Positions 27,450 to 39,600 of a stretch of 62,000 nt of DNA are shown here, piece by piece. A program made the position numbers and the translations under genes. This stretch comes from Apostichopus japonicus (lineage: Eukaryota; Echinodermata; Holothuroidea; Aspidochirotida; Stichopodidae), in contig NC_092565.1 in NCBI RefSeq assembly GCF_037975245.1, forward strand, positions 9,220,499 to 9,282,498, read 5' to 3'. The notes beneath the pieces were generated by a model. It saw only the letters and a list, made by a program, of their open reading frames with translations, was not told the DNA's origin and searched no databases. How positions within the stretch are numbered: the first letter of the stretch is position 1; every line of letters starts with the position of its first letter.

Positions 27450-27697
27450 TTAGTGACAACCACAAGATGTGGCGACCATGTTGTCGAATTCTTTTAAGAC
27501 AACATTACTCTCGTCTAAGTACAGCACATGTAGACTAGCGAACTCGTGAGGTACGCAGCAAGGGTTTGGCAATAGATTTCCCCGGCGTTTGATTCCTTTT
27601 TCGTGTAACATTGCCTGTACAGTCGCGTGGTTTGTAGCGTTGAATGCAGCGTCAAGTGGATACGGACAGTAACCGTCGCAGAAGTTAGCTGCATATC
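27450..27697 (-). CDS. BMP-like gene, exon 3 (six knot cysteines and stop)
   Basis: The acceptor is TTTTCTCCCCTTTTGCAG and the first two bases complete Gly355. It encodes residues 356-436: YAANFCDGYCPYPL, NATNHATVQAMLH, PNPCCVP, VLYLDESNVVLKEF and MVATSCGCH, then TAA at 27452-27450. NAT (374-376) is the N-glycosylation sequon kept in many BMP mature domains. The CC pair supplies the cysteine for the intermolecular disulfide, so dimerisation should be normal. The run KGIKRRGNL (388-396) lengthens the loop before the CC pair. Upstream, the same frame stays open into the intron, but that part has no family similarity. Confidence 0.95.
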
Positions 27698-30600
27698 CTG
27701 CAAAAGGGGAGAAAAGATAAATGAAACGTAAAATAAGCTGGCCGTCAAGTGATTTCAGATCTGTTTCAAGTCGCGGTAATGAATACAATAAGCTATAATC
27801 TCCATCTATATCCATAAACATGATTTTTACTGAAAATATACGTATTCAATATTAATGAAATAACGACACTCGAAAAACAGGAATGAATCTTTCTATAGGT
27901 GAAGTGCGCCACAGTGCATGACAACCATTCAATAATTTCCTTTTTGAAATCGGTCTTTCGTTGATATTTTCTTTGATGTTATTCAAGTACGGTGAGCCCA
28001 TCGATTGTTCCATGTATAAACTTACAACTAGGCCTATATCTCTTATGAACATTGGTTGTCACAATCGCAACACGATCAAAGCGGTATTTATTGTATCTAG
28101 TCAGTCATATCCGTTCCATTATTATTAAGCAACTTGCACGATTTTGTACCTCGCTTTAGTGGTATTGTCTATTTTTCCTTTTTGTATTTACCATACAGGC
28201 ATGCATGTACGTACCAGGTATAACGAGTACAGAAGGAACAACCTTTCAGCAATAGTTCAGATCACTATAGTACCAGGAATACGTAAACAAGTTCACAGTT
28301 AGTCTATAATAATGGTTTTGTGTTTATAGTTAGCAATGCTCTGTTTCACACTCCACCCGACACAGTTTTTTATCCCCCTTCTAATGAATGATAAATATTT
28401 TAATAAAATATATGATCTTGTTGTCAGAGAAGTCTAGCCAGCTAGTTAAGAGTATTCTAATGGGACTCCTATATTGAGAGCAATTTGTGCACAGCATTGA
28501 GTGTGTGATCGACCAAGGCTGGTGTCTACATGAAGTAATGGATGACTTTATAGGTACCAAAATTAAAAAAATGATTTTCATAACTTTCAGATCACTAAAA
28601 TCAACATATAACAGTGTAGGTTTCACCCAATGTACTACTGTCAGAAATGGCGCCTGAGAAGGAATCAGTCCAAAAGAGATAATTTATTCGTTGACTAATG
28701 TAAGAGGACCATATTCCAAGCACCCTGCTGATGAAATACGTACATAACGGTACATTGCATTAGCTTAAGGAACATTTGATAAAAGAAATGTCAAACTTCA
28801 AATGTTAACGGCTTTCTCGAAACGCAATGCAAGAATATAATACAAATGTCACCAAGATGCTTAGAATATTGTCTTATTTCATTAGTCAAAACAGGCTTTC
28901 CTCTGGCGTATCGTTATAAATACATTAGCCATTCGTTAATCAAATTGGCTGGAATACATAGTCTAGCACATGTGTCATAGGGTCAACATGGTTCTATTTT
29001 TTTCGTGTGCATGACCTTAATGTGAATTCATAACTTTATATAAAACAAAGATACTTTTTAAGAAAAAGTCGCCCAGGAAAGAACCTGGGCACGAAAACCA
29101 AACTACCATACAGTGGCGTAGGAAGGTACTTTTGAGTGGGGGGCTGAAGACTGATGGCCGGCCTGGGGGAGGGGTGTAAGGGGAGGGGGTGTCCCCCTCC
29201 CCTTTGGATTTTTTTTGCATTTCCAGGTGGCCTCAGATGCAATTTGGTGCAATATAGCATACTTCAACTCTCACTACATTTTGTAAAGAATTTTGCATTT
29301 TCACCTGGCCTTAAATGCAATTTGGTGCTCCAAATGAGATTTTTTTCTCATTTGGAAATGAAAAAGGGGTTTTCTGACTTGCGGAGCGGGGGGGGGGGCG
29401 GAATGATACTTCCGCCCCCCATGTTTTTCAATGGGGGGCTGGCGCCCCCCAGCCCCCCCCGGTTCCTACGCCCTTGCTATACCATATAAAACAAAGATAA
29501 CCCTCCACACCATTTATCCTTGACAAATTTGTGATGCATTGTAAAACATATGTCATTTCGAGGCCATATAAAGCTCTTTATGTTTTCTCAACTGAGTTTG
29601 TGTTGCATGAGAGGAACCTACCAAATAGTATGTCTATTAGACTGTTAAGTCCAGACAATTTACTTGATGCATCTCAGCTGTTTAAAGGTCATTTCGCAAA
29701 ATTTAAAGTGATAGAAAAGAACCTGGACTGATTATAATGGGGTTTTTTTTAACGTTAATGGTTTTTTTTTTTTACAAAAGATCATCCAAATTTGAAGTCA
29801 AAGCACCTTTAAGGGGTTTCCGTGACTTTGTTAAATAGTCACAAGGTTTAGACACCTACGTTCATAAAATATCGAAAATAATAAGAAATTTTGTTATTCT
29901 TCATCTGAAGATAAGAATCTAATTAAATACAATCAAAAGTCAAACCCATTGTACGCTAGAGATGATTCACTATGTTTTTAAGCTCGTATCGTTTATAAGA
30001 CAAAGAAGAAGATAAAAACAATTGATTATACCATCAACTCAATTTTCTCATAAACGAAATATGATTGAGATGCAATGAAGAAAGACCAAGCTGTTTAATG
30101 AGTTTGTCATTCATAGGAAACCTCTCAGAACATGGAATGTTGCTTTAAGTTTTCATTCCCGTTTTCTTTACTGTTACAAGATGATTTTGCCAGGAGTAAC
30201 AGATTAAAAATTGGATAAAGTTGTTAGAAAATATATATCTAAGTGTACTGTATTCATCCCTGGAATCCCTCCAATGGGAAATTGACAAAAGAACAATCGT
30301 TGAAATCTTCTAAGAGCGCGCTATATACGCACTCACGTGTGCGCAAATTGGATTGCTTTGGGACGCCAATGGGGCGAATCTAATTTGTGGTTGTTCAGCC
30401 TGGTTGTTCCTTTTACCCTTCTCCATGTACATATGGCCAGCGTTTTATTTTCAGATCCTTCTATTCAAACTCATGTCTTTGTCAATCACTATCCGAGCAG
30501 GAAGGTCGACACGGACTTTGTGCCGCTCTTCAGCCATTTGACAGAAGTTTGTGGGTGGGATGATGTAAGGCAGAGCTTTCGGATTCATGTCAAGATGGAG

Positions 30601-33600
30601 CAAAGTAGACCTTGCTTCGTTACACACGATTCATTAGATTTGACGTATACTGTACATCATATGGGTTAATACGTGCAGACTTTCCATGGTTAATTCATAT
30701 GAATAGATATAGACTGAATTGAAAGACCTTTTTTTGCAAAGGTAAACTTTATCTTATGACAGGTTGAAATGATGTCATTTATTCATTCCCGACCTCTGCT
30801 GTCCCACATCCCGTTCACCCACCGACAAGGTCCTTCTGGCTCCATTCCAAGATGTATCGTAAGATTTTGATTTAACGGTAATCAGAGACTAGCCCTTATA
30901 GACCATCGTAGCAGATTGAACTTAAACAATTCTTAAACAATTAAACAAAATTGTGGTGCCTCATGGAATTGCATGTTGGGCAACTCTAGTTTTTTATTTT
31001 TTATTTTGCTGGTAAGGTAAATTTACTGTCGGATCCAAGAAGTTGTTTCATATAATGAATTAAAAGTCAAAAGACAGACAATTTCCAATTGACCTTAATC
31101 ATGTAGCTAATACTACTACTAAAGAAAGAGTTGTTTTTACCGCGGTGGAAATGAAAACGATCGAATCAAATTCATTGCTTACTCGTGAAAAACTACAGGA
31201 AATTGTGTGAGTTCGTCTCATTTTGACTTATATATCCTTCTTGGAAGAAGGTTTGGAATATATTCTGGCGACCAACACAAAACATACCATGGCCGGAACC
31301 ATGATGTTAGAAGGAAAAGGGTGTGGCCCTGTGGTTGTTGAAGCGGAGAGTTCTATTGAGCTCTGCCCCCCCCCACCCACCCCCACCCAAAAAAAGAAGG
31401 AATTTAAGATCAAATGGTGCATTCAAAGGCCATGAATTGGGTTTATAGTCAGGTCTTAAAGCAAGATTGTGCTGATAAATACTTTTGAATTTGTATTTGC
31501 GTTTGAAAGATGGGGGGGGGGGGGATTCCACATCTTCTCCCACTGCATACGCGCCTGAAAGCTGCTATAGCATGCAATGGAGGTCCCATGGTAACCGCAC
31601 AGCAATCACCACCAATTAGAAACAGTTCCAAGTCTCGGGTGGACGATCATTGTCCAATCAATTCAGGAATCAGTCGTTGAACAGATCCTACCAACTACGA
31701 ACTTTTGTTGAGAAAAGAATGGACACTGTGACCAGTCAAGCGATTAACATGGTATTGAAGGACTCTACTAAGCCCTGACTTGAGTACTTGTAGGACCATC
31801 ATTTATCATGACTTTTCAAGTCATTCTTAGAGGGATTTGTACCATTTATCTCGATTTGAACCAGGTCAACAATCCTTCAGCACGAAGAATACCCAGACGA
31901 GACCAATCAAGAAAGGCGACGGAGAGCGAATTTGCTTTAACTGACAAAATCGGCTGTCAATGAAAGAAAAAAAGGAGAGGGGGGGGGGAACAACTTTATA
32001 TAACTGTAAGACCTATCATTGGTTTATATGGGGTATTCGTAGTCATTAAGGGACGGTTTTATATCTTTCTCAAAATAGTTCATACGGGAACACGTCATTT
32101 CTCCTTGATATGAATATGATAATGGTAAACTTGCTCTCAGTTTATAGGAAAACTTTCTAGATTACAGATGTTCGGGTTTTCCCTTCTATGATATGTCTCG
32201 CCAGAGGGCAATTAATTATGAAAAATTAATGCAATGATCATGATCCCTCACCTTTTTTTGTGTAGGGTTGGGGTTGGATGAGGTGGGGGGCGGGGGGTTA
32301 CTGGTAAAATTCAATTAATTCCTTTTAAACGGATACCCTATATACTTCATTTTCCTTACCTGTGCATCCCGTATGGAGGCTGCCATTACATGACATCAAC
32401 TCTCTCTTTGCTTTTACGTTTGCAGGAATTGCGTCATCGAGCAAAAGCAAAACATAAGTATACTATAATGAAACTTCTAAATGTCAATGTTGCTTACCTG
32501 TTGGTGCAATGATCCAAGTTTCCCATCCAACTCTTTCGAAGTCGACTTCAAACTCATATAACTTGCAGGTCCCTTTCGATTTACTTCTCCTCTTTTTCGA
32601 CTTGGATTGTCTCTTTCTCCTCTCCTCTGCATCTACTCTCTCGGTGTCTTTCCTCGTCCGTCTTCTTACTCTCTTGATTAGCTCTTCTCTCGTCAGTGCC
32701 ACCTCCCTCTTCTTCCTCGAATGGGTTCCAGATGAAGATGGTACTTTGATGTCTCTCACTGGTATCGCCGAATCTTGCAAGAAGAGGACGAGCAATGGCC
32801 TTCTATCACCGTGCTTTGGATCTTTCGCAAATTTAACGACTTTCTTGGTCTGAAATTTCTCCTCGAAGTAGTCTCTGACTTTCACTCGGAATGCCTTTTG
32901 TATCTTGTCCCCTTCGTGGGCAACAAATTCATGAAAAGCGGATGTGACGTTGAAGCTGACAAGACCAGAGTATTCGATCTCCACGAACCGTTGGTCTAAC
33001 AAAAGTTTATCATCTGTCGTGGAGTTGATGGCGTCGGGCCATTGTATGACTTGAATCATCGACGGCAACGTCGTGTTATCAAAATCGTTAAGTCTGTCGG
33101 AACGAGGTGCTAATTTGTACAATCTTAATTCGGCACTAACGACAGTCTCTCGCGCCAGCACACCGGAAATGTCAAACTCGTAAATGTTTCGCCTTCCTCG
33201 ATCGGTTTCTGCATAGAAAAAGAGAACATACCCTTTGAGACCATCATGGTTATATTTGAATATCATCCGATGAAGGGGGGGGGGGGGGGTGGTACAACAT
33301 AAACATTCTTTGATAAATACTTCGTTAAAACAATTGTAGAATTGTTTGATGTGTTGTAGTTTTGTTTCATTTCAAGGATCTTATTAAAACAGAACTGTCT
33401 TAGAGCCTTGTGTACTTGTCCTCGTAATCATAAAAGGGTGGATTCTTATTGCTGTTGTAGTCCTGTTACTATAGTTTGCAAGCATGTCCTAGTTTCAGTG
33501 TGTACATTTGAACGTGCTTATATAACTCCTAAATAACACAGACATGGTTAATTAAAGTTGGATCGGACATTAAAAACAGATATCAACACAATTACTTTCT

Positions 33601-36600
33601 ACTATCGTAACCGCCATCATCATCATCATCATCACGATCAATTCCCCTGAACTCATTACACCATTGGCATAACTTTCAAAGTTACTACCCTAGCTATCAC
33701 TGTCCTCACCACTATACGCACTTAACAACAACCATTAATCACAATCACCAATCTTTAACATCGCCGGACGTATCCACAACACCACAAATATAATCATGAC
33801 CTTATCATCACTCAAATGTGAACTATTACAACTATCATCACCGTAAACAATCAACAGTTACCACCAGGCTACCATCATCACCACAAGTATTGACCATGGG
33901 TTTATGATTATCTATATATTATGATCTAAATTTCATAGCGTATTTTCATTTTCTTTCCCTACCACTGTAGGCCTATACATGTCTAATGCCTTTGACACAC
34001 TGTAAAAGATCAAAGCGGCCAAAAATGTATCAGCTGCACAGATCTGTGTAACGTTTCGTTGACTTAACCGTAATCTCCATTGTAGTACAGTTGTCCCACC
34101 AAACACAGATGAAAGAATACATTGCTACCCACAGTGCCTAAGAATCTAAGATTTTGTCTTTTTTCAACGTTACAACTTATACGAGCGAGGCCTTCAGCTT
34201 TCCTGTATGGGGTAAATACTGCCTGTGTCTTGGTTCAGTGACTCTAGTCCGTTAGGATACAAGTAGTAGTGGAATTCTTTGTTCACTTGATATATTTTGA
34301 ACTAAAAAAACGAATTCCTTTTGCTAATAGCTTTTTGCCTTATACACGTGTAGTGTTTGTCCAGGTGACACTAGTGTGGTATTAAGTCCTCGAGTTACGC
34401 GTGTTAACACAACACGTCGCAAAAGGTGTGAAGTGGGTATTGGCAAAAGTGACTCTTTTATCTTGCTTAGATAAGTATACGGTCTTAATACGGTATCAAG
34501 CTCACTCTAATAGGTCTAAGAAAGCAGTTTAACGGAGAATGACCTGTTTAAATTACTCATTGACAACCTATTAATGATCATTTGCAGGTATAGATTTGAA
34601 GAGGATCTTTACATACACTCACTGATATTATCTGCTAAATCCCCGATATTTCAAGGCAATTCTCTGCCTTTTGCAGGTTTTAAGTACTAGCTTCAATTCT
34701 CAGTTTATATCAGTATAAATTTTGAACCAAATCCTTGTTAGAAAACGAGCAATATAAAACATTAGTAACAATTCTCAAGTTTGCCTTACCCGGCGATCAC
34801 AACAGTTTTGCAAATTTGATCAATTTATAGGATTGCAGATTGACAAACATACGTCACCACTGAGATATTTAGGTGTACTTAAAGCTAGCCCATTTATAGC
34901 CAGTAGATCGAGTGAAATAACATGAGTACAAGTAATAGTGTTATACTCCTTGGTACGAATACAAATAAATACAAACAAATACAAATAAATACAAATAATA
35001 AAAAAGGCTATGTAAAGCTCGTGTACGAGTACGTAATCTTGCATGGTTAGTACTCTACACAATATTGCCAATATATCCCGATTAAGAGTACATATATGCA
35101 TGTACACAAGTACGGGCAATGCAGGAAACTATGGCATGAAGCGAGTATTTACGCGTACATACTCACTACTCAAGCTTGCGTTAATTAACGAATGCAGTCG
35201 CCGATTTTGACCAATTCTGCTCACACACTTTGTTACAATGACAGTGGCGTTCCAAGTACCAACCAACATCTTCTTGATTTATTATTGAATGACTTGCCCA
35301 GTTAAGAACGAGAACTTTGCATTCAACTGTAAAACCAATTTTAATATTCAACGAAAAACTGATAATTTAAGTTAATATTTTGTTCAGTCTACACTTACCA
35401 GTCATACAGAACATATTCATAGGGGCATTGTCTCCCCTAGAACTCGTTTATACTTGCAATTTTCTTTTTTTTACCCCATTCACATGGCAAGATCGTACCC
35501 TTTTGAAACTTGCTAATTAGCCTACATAATACATTCATAAGAAGACAACTTGAGCATTTTAACAGCAATTTCATAGACGTTAGTAAAATTATTGCCCGGG
35601 CTCTTGAAAGATAAAAGAATACTTTAATAGCCCTCTTAGAGTGACTTGGAATCTCCAACACACTAAGACCACGTGACTAGTATTTACGCATCACCCTTCT
35701 AGTTTTCTCACTCACTCACGCACTTACTCTCTCTTCATTTTTTTCTGCATTAAATATAGGGTTATTGTGCCGGGTTTTAAATAATGTTTTTTCAATCACA
35801 CTTTGCGTAGGATTCGGGTAATAAATTAGGAACCGGGTAGTATCGCGTCGGGCGGGTACCCGGGTACCCGGATAACCCGTGCAAACACTAGTTTTAATGG
35901 AAATATGGCAACACGTTGTTGTTCAGGTTAAAATGTCATTAACCAGCGGTCAGTTTTGTCACAATGAGAAGCACTGTACTGGGTCAATCGGTACTCTGAA
36001 CATTGACCAGTACCTGCTGCATACTGTAGAGAGAAGAGCCTACACCTTCGGCAACTCCTAGTTTTGATGGGTTTTATAGGTTTTAAGAGAACGTGCCACA
36101 GCACTTCAGTTATATATGTAATTGTTCTAATATTCAATGTAAGCATACACTGTATCAGTTACAGTGTACCCTACGATCTTCCTCGTAACTTAACTTATCA
36201 GCAGATAAACACTTGAATAGTTGTTTTGGAGCTTTATTTAATATAAATAAGTCATTTATTTATTTATTCTATTTCTTCTTTGTATAACAAATACTCGTGT
36301 ACTAAGTTTCTTCACTGACGATAGATGCCACGGTGAAAGTAGCAGTGTACATGATATATCATCTGAGCGCATTGTCAACCATGTAGGTCTATTCTTTCAT
36401 ACAAAAGAATGTGATAGGATAGTCGGCTTAAAACTAAGTCAAAGCAAGATGTCTGATTCATATCACACCTTTACAGCAAACGTTTTTTTTTCTGTAACAA
36501 TATCAGTGAAACGCACAGCCCACATAAAACCGTTTCCTCGGGGCTGGGAACTAATGTGGTTTCCTTTACATTGGATCCACAACAATTAAGTAACTATACA

Positions 36601-39600
36601 TCAATTCTCTTGAACGGTATGACAATCCATGAAGCCAAGTGATGAAACGACCAAATTTGCAATGCATAGTTCCTCGTCATCTTAGTCTAGTGCTACGGCT
36701 GAAGAAGAAGAAGAAAAAACTCCTTGGAATAAAGAGACAGTCAGCCGAATCCAGAACTGTAGACGGACTGACGCCAAGAAGAATGGTTCAGACGATCGTG
36801 AAGCTGGGATAATCTCTGACTTTTTCATTTTAACTCCGGTTCAGAAGGCATATACACCTACACATAACGAGTTATCGTTGTATAATATGTCTTGTCTAGT
36901 GTATTTAGAACTAAGACAGATAAAGAAGAAAAAAGGGCAGTCTGTAAAAAGTATTCTAAGCCAGGCATTGAAATAACGATCGCGAGAGAATTGGTCCCCT
37001 ACGCCGTAATACAATTGGTGAATGAAATTGTCCATGAAGAATCTACTGTGAGCTCATCATCAAGAGGGGCTTTTTTTTTAAACATTTTATTTGCTCCAAT
37101 TATATCAATTGAAAACCCCTATAGATTAATGATTTCAGTTGCATTTACTCATCCTTTTAAACAATTAAGTGATTTTAGTCTAGAGTACATGCGATGCTTG
37201 AAAAAAAGCCATAGATTAATCAATCGATGACGGGGACTCAGAGAAGGGAAATTATCTCTACTACCAAGTATTCTAATAACCATTCTTTCTCCTATCTAGG
37301 CTATCTCTTTCTCTTGCCCACCCCCTCCCCTCCTCCCTCTGTCTCTCTGCATATACTTCGATGTATATGGCATAGGCTATTATCATTCAATGCATCTCTT
37401 TGTACATTTGGTCAACAAATTCGGAAGGATTTGTAGTATATATTTTAGGGCCTCGGGGAGGGGGAAGGGGCGGATAGCTTTACGTTAACAGAGTACATAT
37501 ACCCTCTTATGTTAAATAATGAAAGGACCAGCACGCCCTATAGCTCGAACGGGAATACTACATGCCTCTACACATCTTGTAAGCAGAATCTATATGTTTA
37601 AGCTAATATAATATCCTTCAAGAATTTTCATCGATTGAAGGGTCATTGAGCAGGTAACTCCCAAAATGTCTCAACTATTGTCACCCTGCAGAAACTGTCA
37701 CACTGTGATAGGAATCATATGTTAGCAAACACTGGAAATTGTCCAACCTTGCACGTTTCATTGACATGAAACTAGACGAGTCAATGTAAATTCACTATAC
37801 ATTGTATTGATCACATCTGATGTTTCGTAACATCGTAAACTTTGAAAAATATCAACTGAAAAACGTTATAATTATACCAACTTTTGATATTAGGTTCTGC
37901 ACCATTAGAAAGTGTTGGTAATAGTCTTGCTTGTATATCGCTATATAACGTGTACAATTTTGAGTAGTAACCCTTTTGACAACAGAGGTTCCTTTAAATG
38001 GAGTGACTGAACTACGTATTCTAATAAACAGACCATTGGGCCAGTTCCTCGAATTCAAACTCAAACCTCAATATGGAAAGCATAATTATGTTATTGACCT
38101 CAAGTGACATTTTTTACAGTGCACTACAGATTGCTGACAAATCCGACATAAAGCTTGGAGTAGAACGATGTAACAGTTACCAAAAATAAGTCTACTTTGT
38201 CAGTCGCTTATAGCCTTTTTAATCAAGGATGGAAAAAAATAAAAAATTCCCCCATTCTTTCTGCATTGTTATTGAAAAATATATATATAGCCTATGATAG
38301 CATACTTTACTAACTTCAGGGTCGGGAGTTCGGCGCCAATGGAACTAGACATTGAGAATGTGGGAACGTCCGTGTTGAATATGCAACCATGAGAGAAAAC
38401 GGACAAAACAACCTGCATTACTAAAACAAATAGATTGGTATTTTCCTACTCCTGTTTAGGTTTGACATAATGGCGCCGAATTCCTATAGTCGATTGTATA
38501 ACATATGTTCCCTATACCCATTGTTATTTTACAAGTTGCCGACATAAAAACTTTTAAATAAGCTATAGTTAGGAATTCAATAGTAACATCATAAGACTAT
38601 CCAAGCTATAGTCTAGATCTCGTAAAAGTCGCCACAATTTCTAGTCATTTGTCATAGAAATTCGGCGCCTCTTTGATGTTAAATAATTGATTGTGGAATT
38701 AATGGTATTTGTTGGCATTTAGCATATCACCAAACAATTTGCTTCAATACACTCTTTAGCAAACTGGTGGCAAAGTGAGAACAAAGATATTAACAACAAT
38801 ATATTAACGCAGGCCGTTGAACTCGGTCATGTATCGAATATAACCCCAGAAAGAAAACAAGTGTCTATACTTGCTTAATTGTCCCCTATATCTTAAGATC
38901 AATTTTCGAATTCGCGTTATTTCGAATTCAATTCGAATTGAACCTGCTTGTAATGAAATATAGAGAAAAGAGTGAAAAATCATTGCAAAATTATCAACAA
39001 ATTTTAAAGAAAAAATCTCCCATAGAGTTGAATGTATAAAAACGCTTTCCTTTTTTTTTTGGAATAAAGATTGAAAAAAAGGTCAGAATTGTTTTTTTTT
39101 TCTTTAGTTGAAAATAAGTGCTGCCTGCTCACCTAGAAAAACATTACCCTCTCCTGAAACAAGAAGTCTAGCTACGCGCCTGAATCAAATCGAAAGGTGT
39201 GACAACATTAATGGAATTATTCAAGCCCCCTACTTCGCGGCAACCTTCAGGAATTTAATTAATAAATACGTATGTTCAATTTCACGAAAAGTTCCAGCAC
39301 TGCGTTCAAAGCTTTGAGACATCAAATTGTGAAATGTTACCCATAATTCTCAGGGTCAAGAAATAAGTTGAGAGGTCCGACCCATATACACTCTTAAATA
39401 CCTCTAGCAATGGGAGCAGTTTCAAAACAAAAAACAGCAAATATCCTTCGGTATACACGTGCATGTGATTTTATGAATTGGTAGGGAGGGCGTTTGTAGT
39501 CACGTGTTATGACGTCGTACTAAATCTCATCTGAACTGGGGGGGGGGTGGGCATCTTGAAGGGTTTTCTAACCAGATAGTTCTCGTGTTAAATATTGCTT

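Noticed and set aside
30337-30669. 110-codon plus-strand open frame in intron 2
   Set aside because: No domain, no splice or promoter context, and its length is within what AT-rich DNA gives by chance.
36892-37230. 112-codon plus-strand open frame in intron 1
   Set aside because: The sequence shows no family motifs and runs through a poly-T tract. No exon structure supports it.
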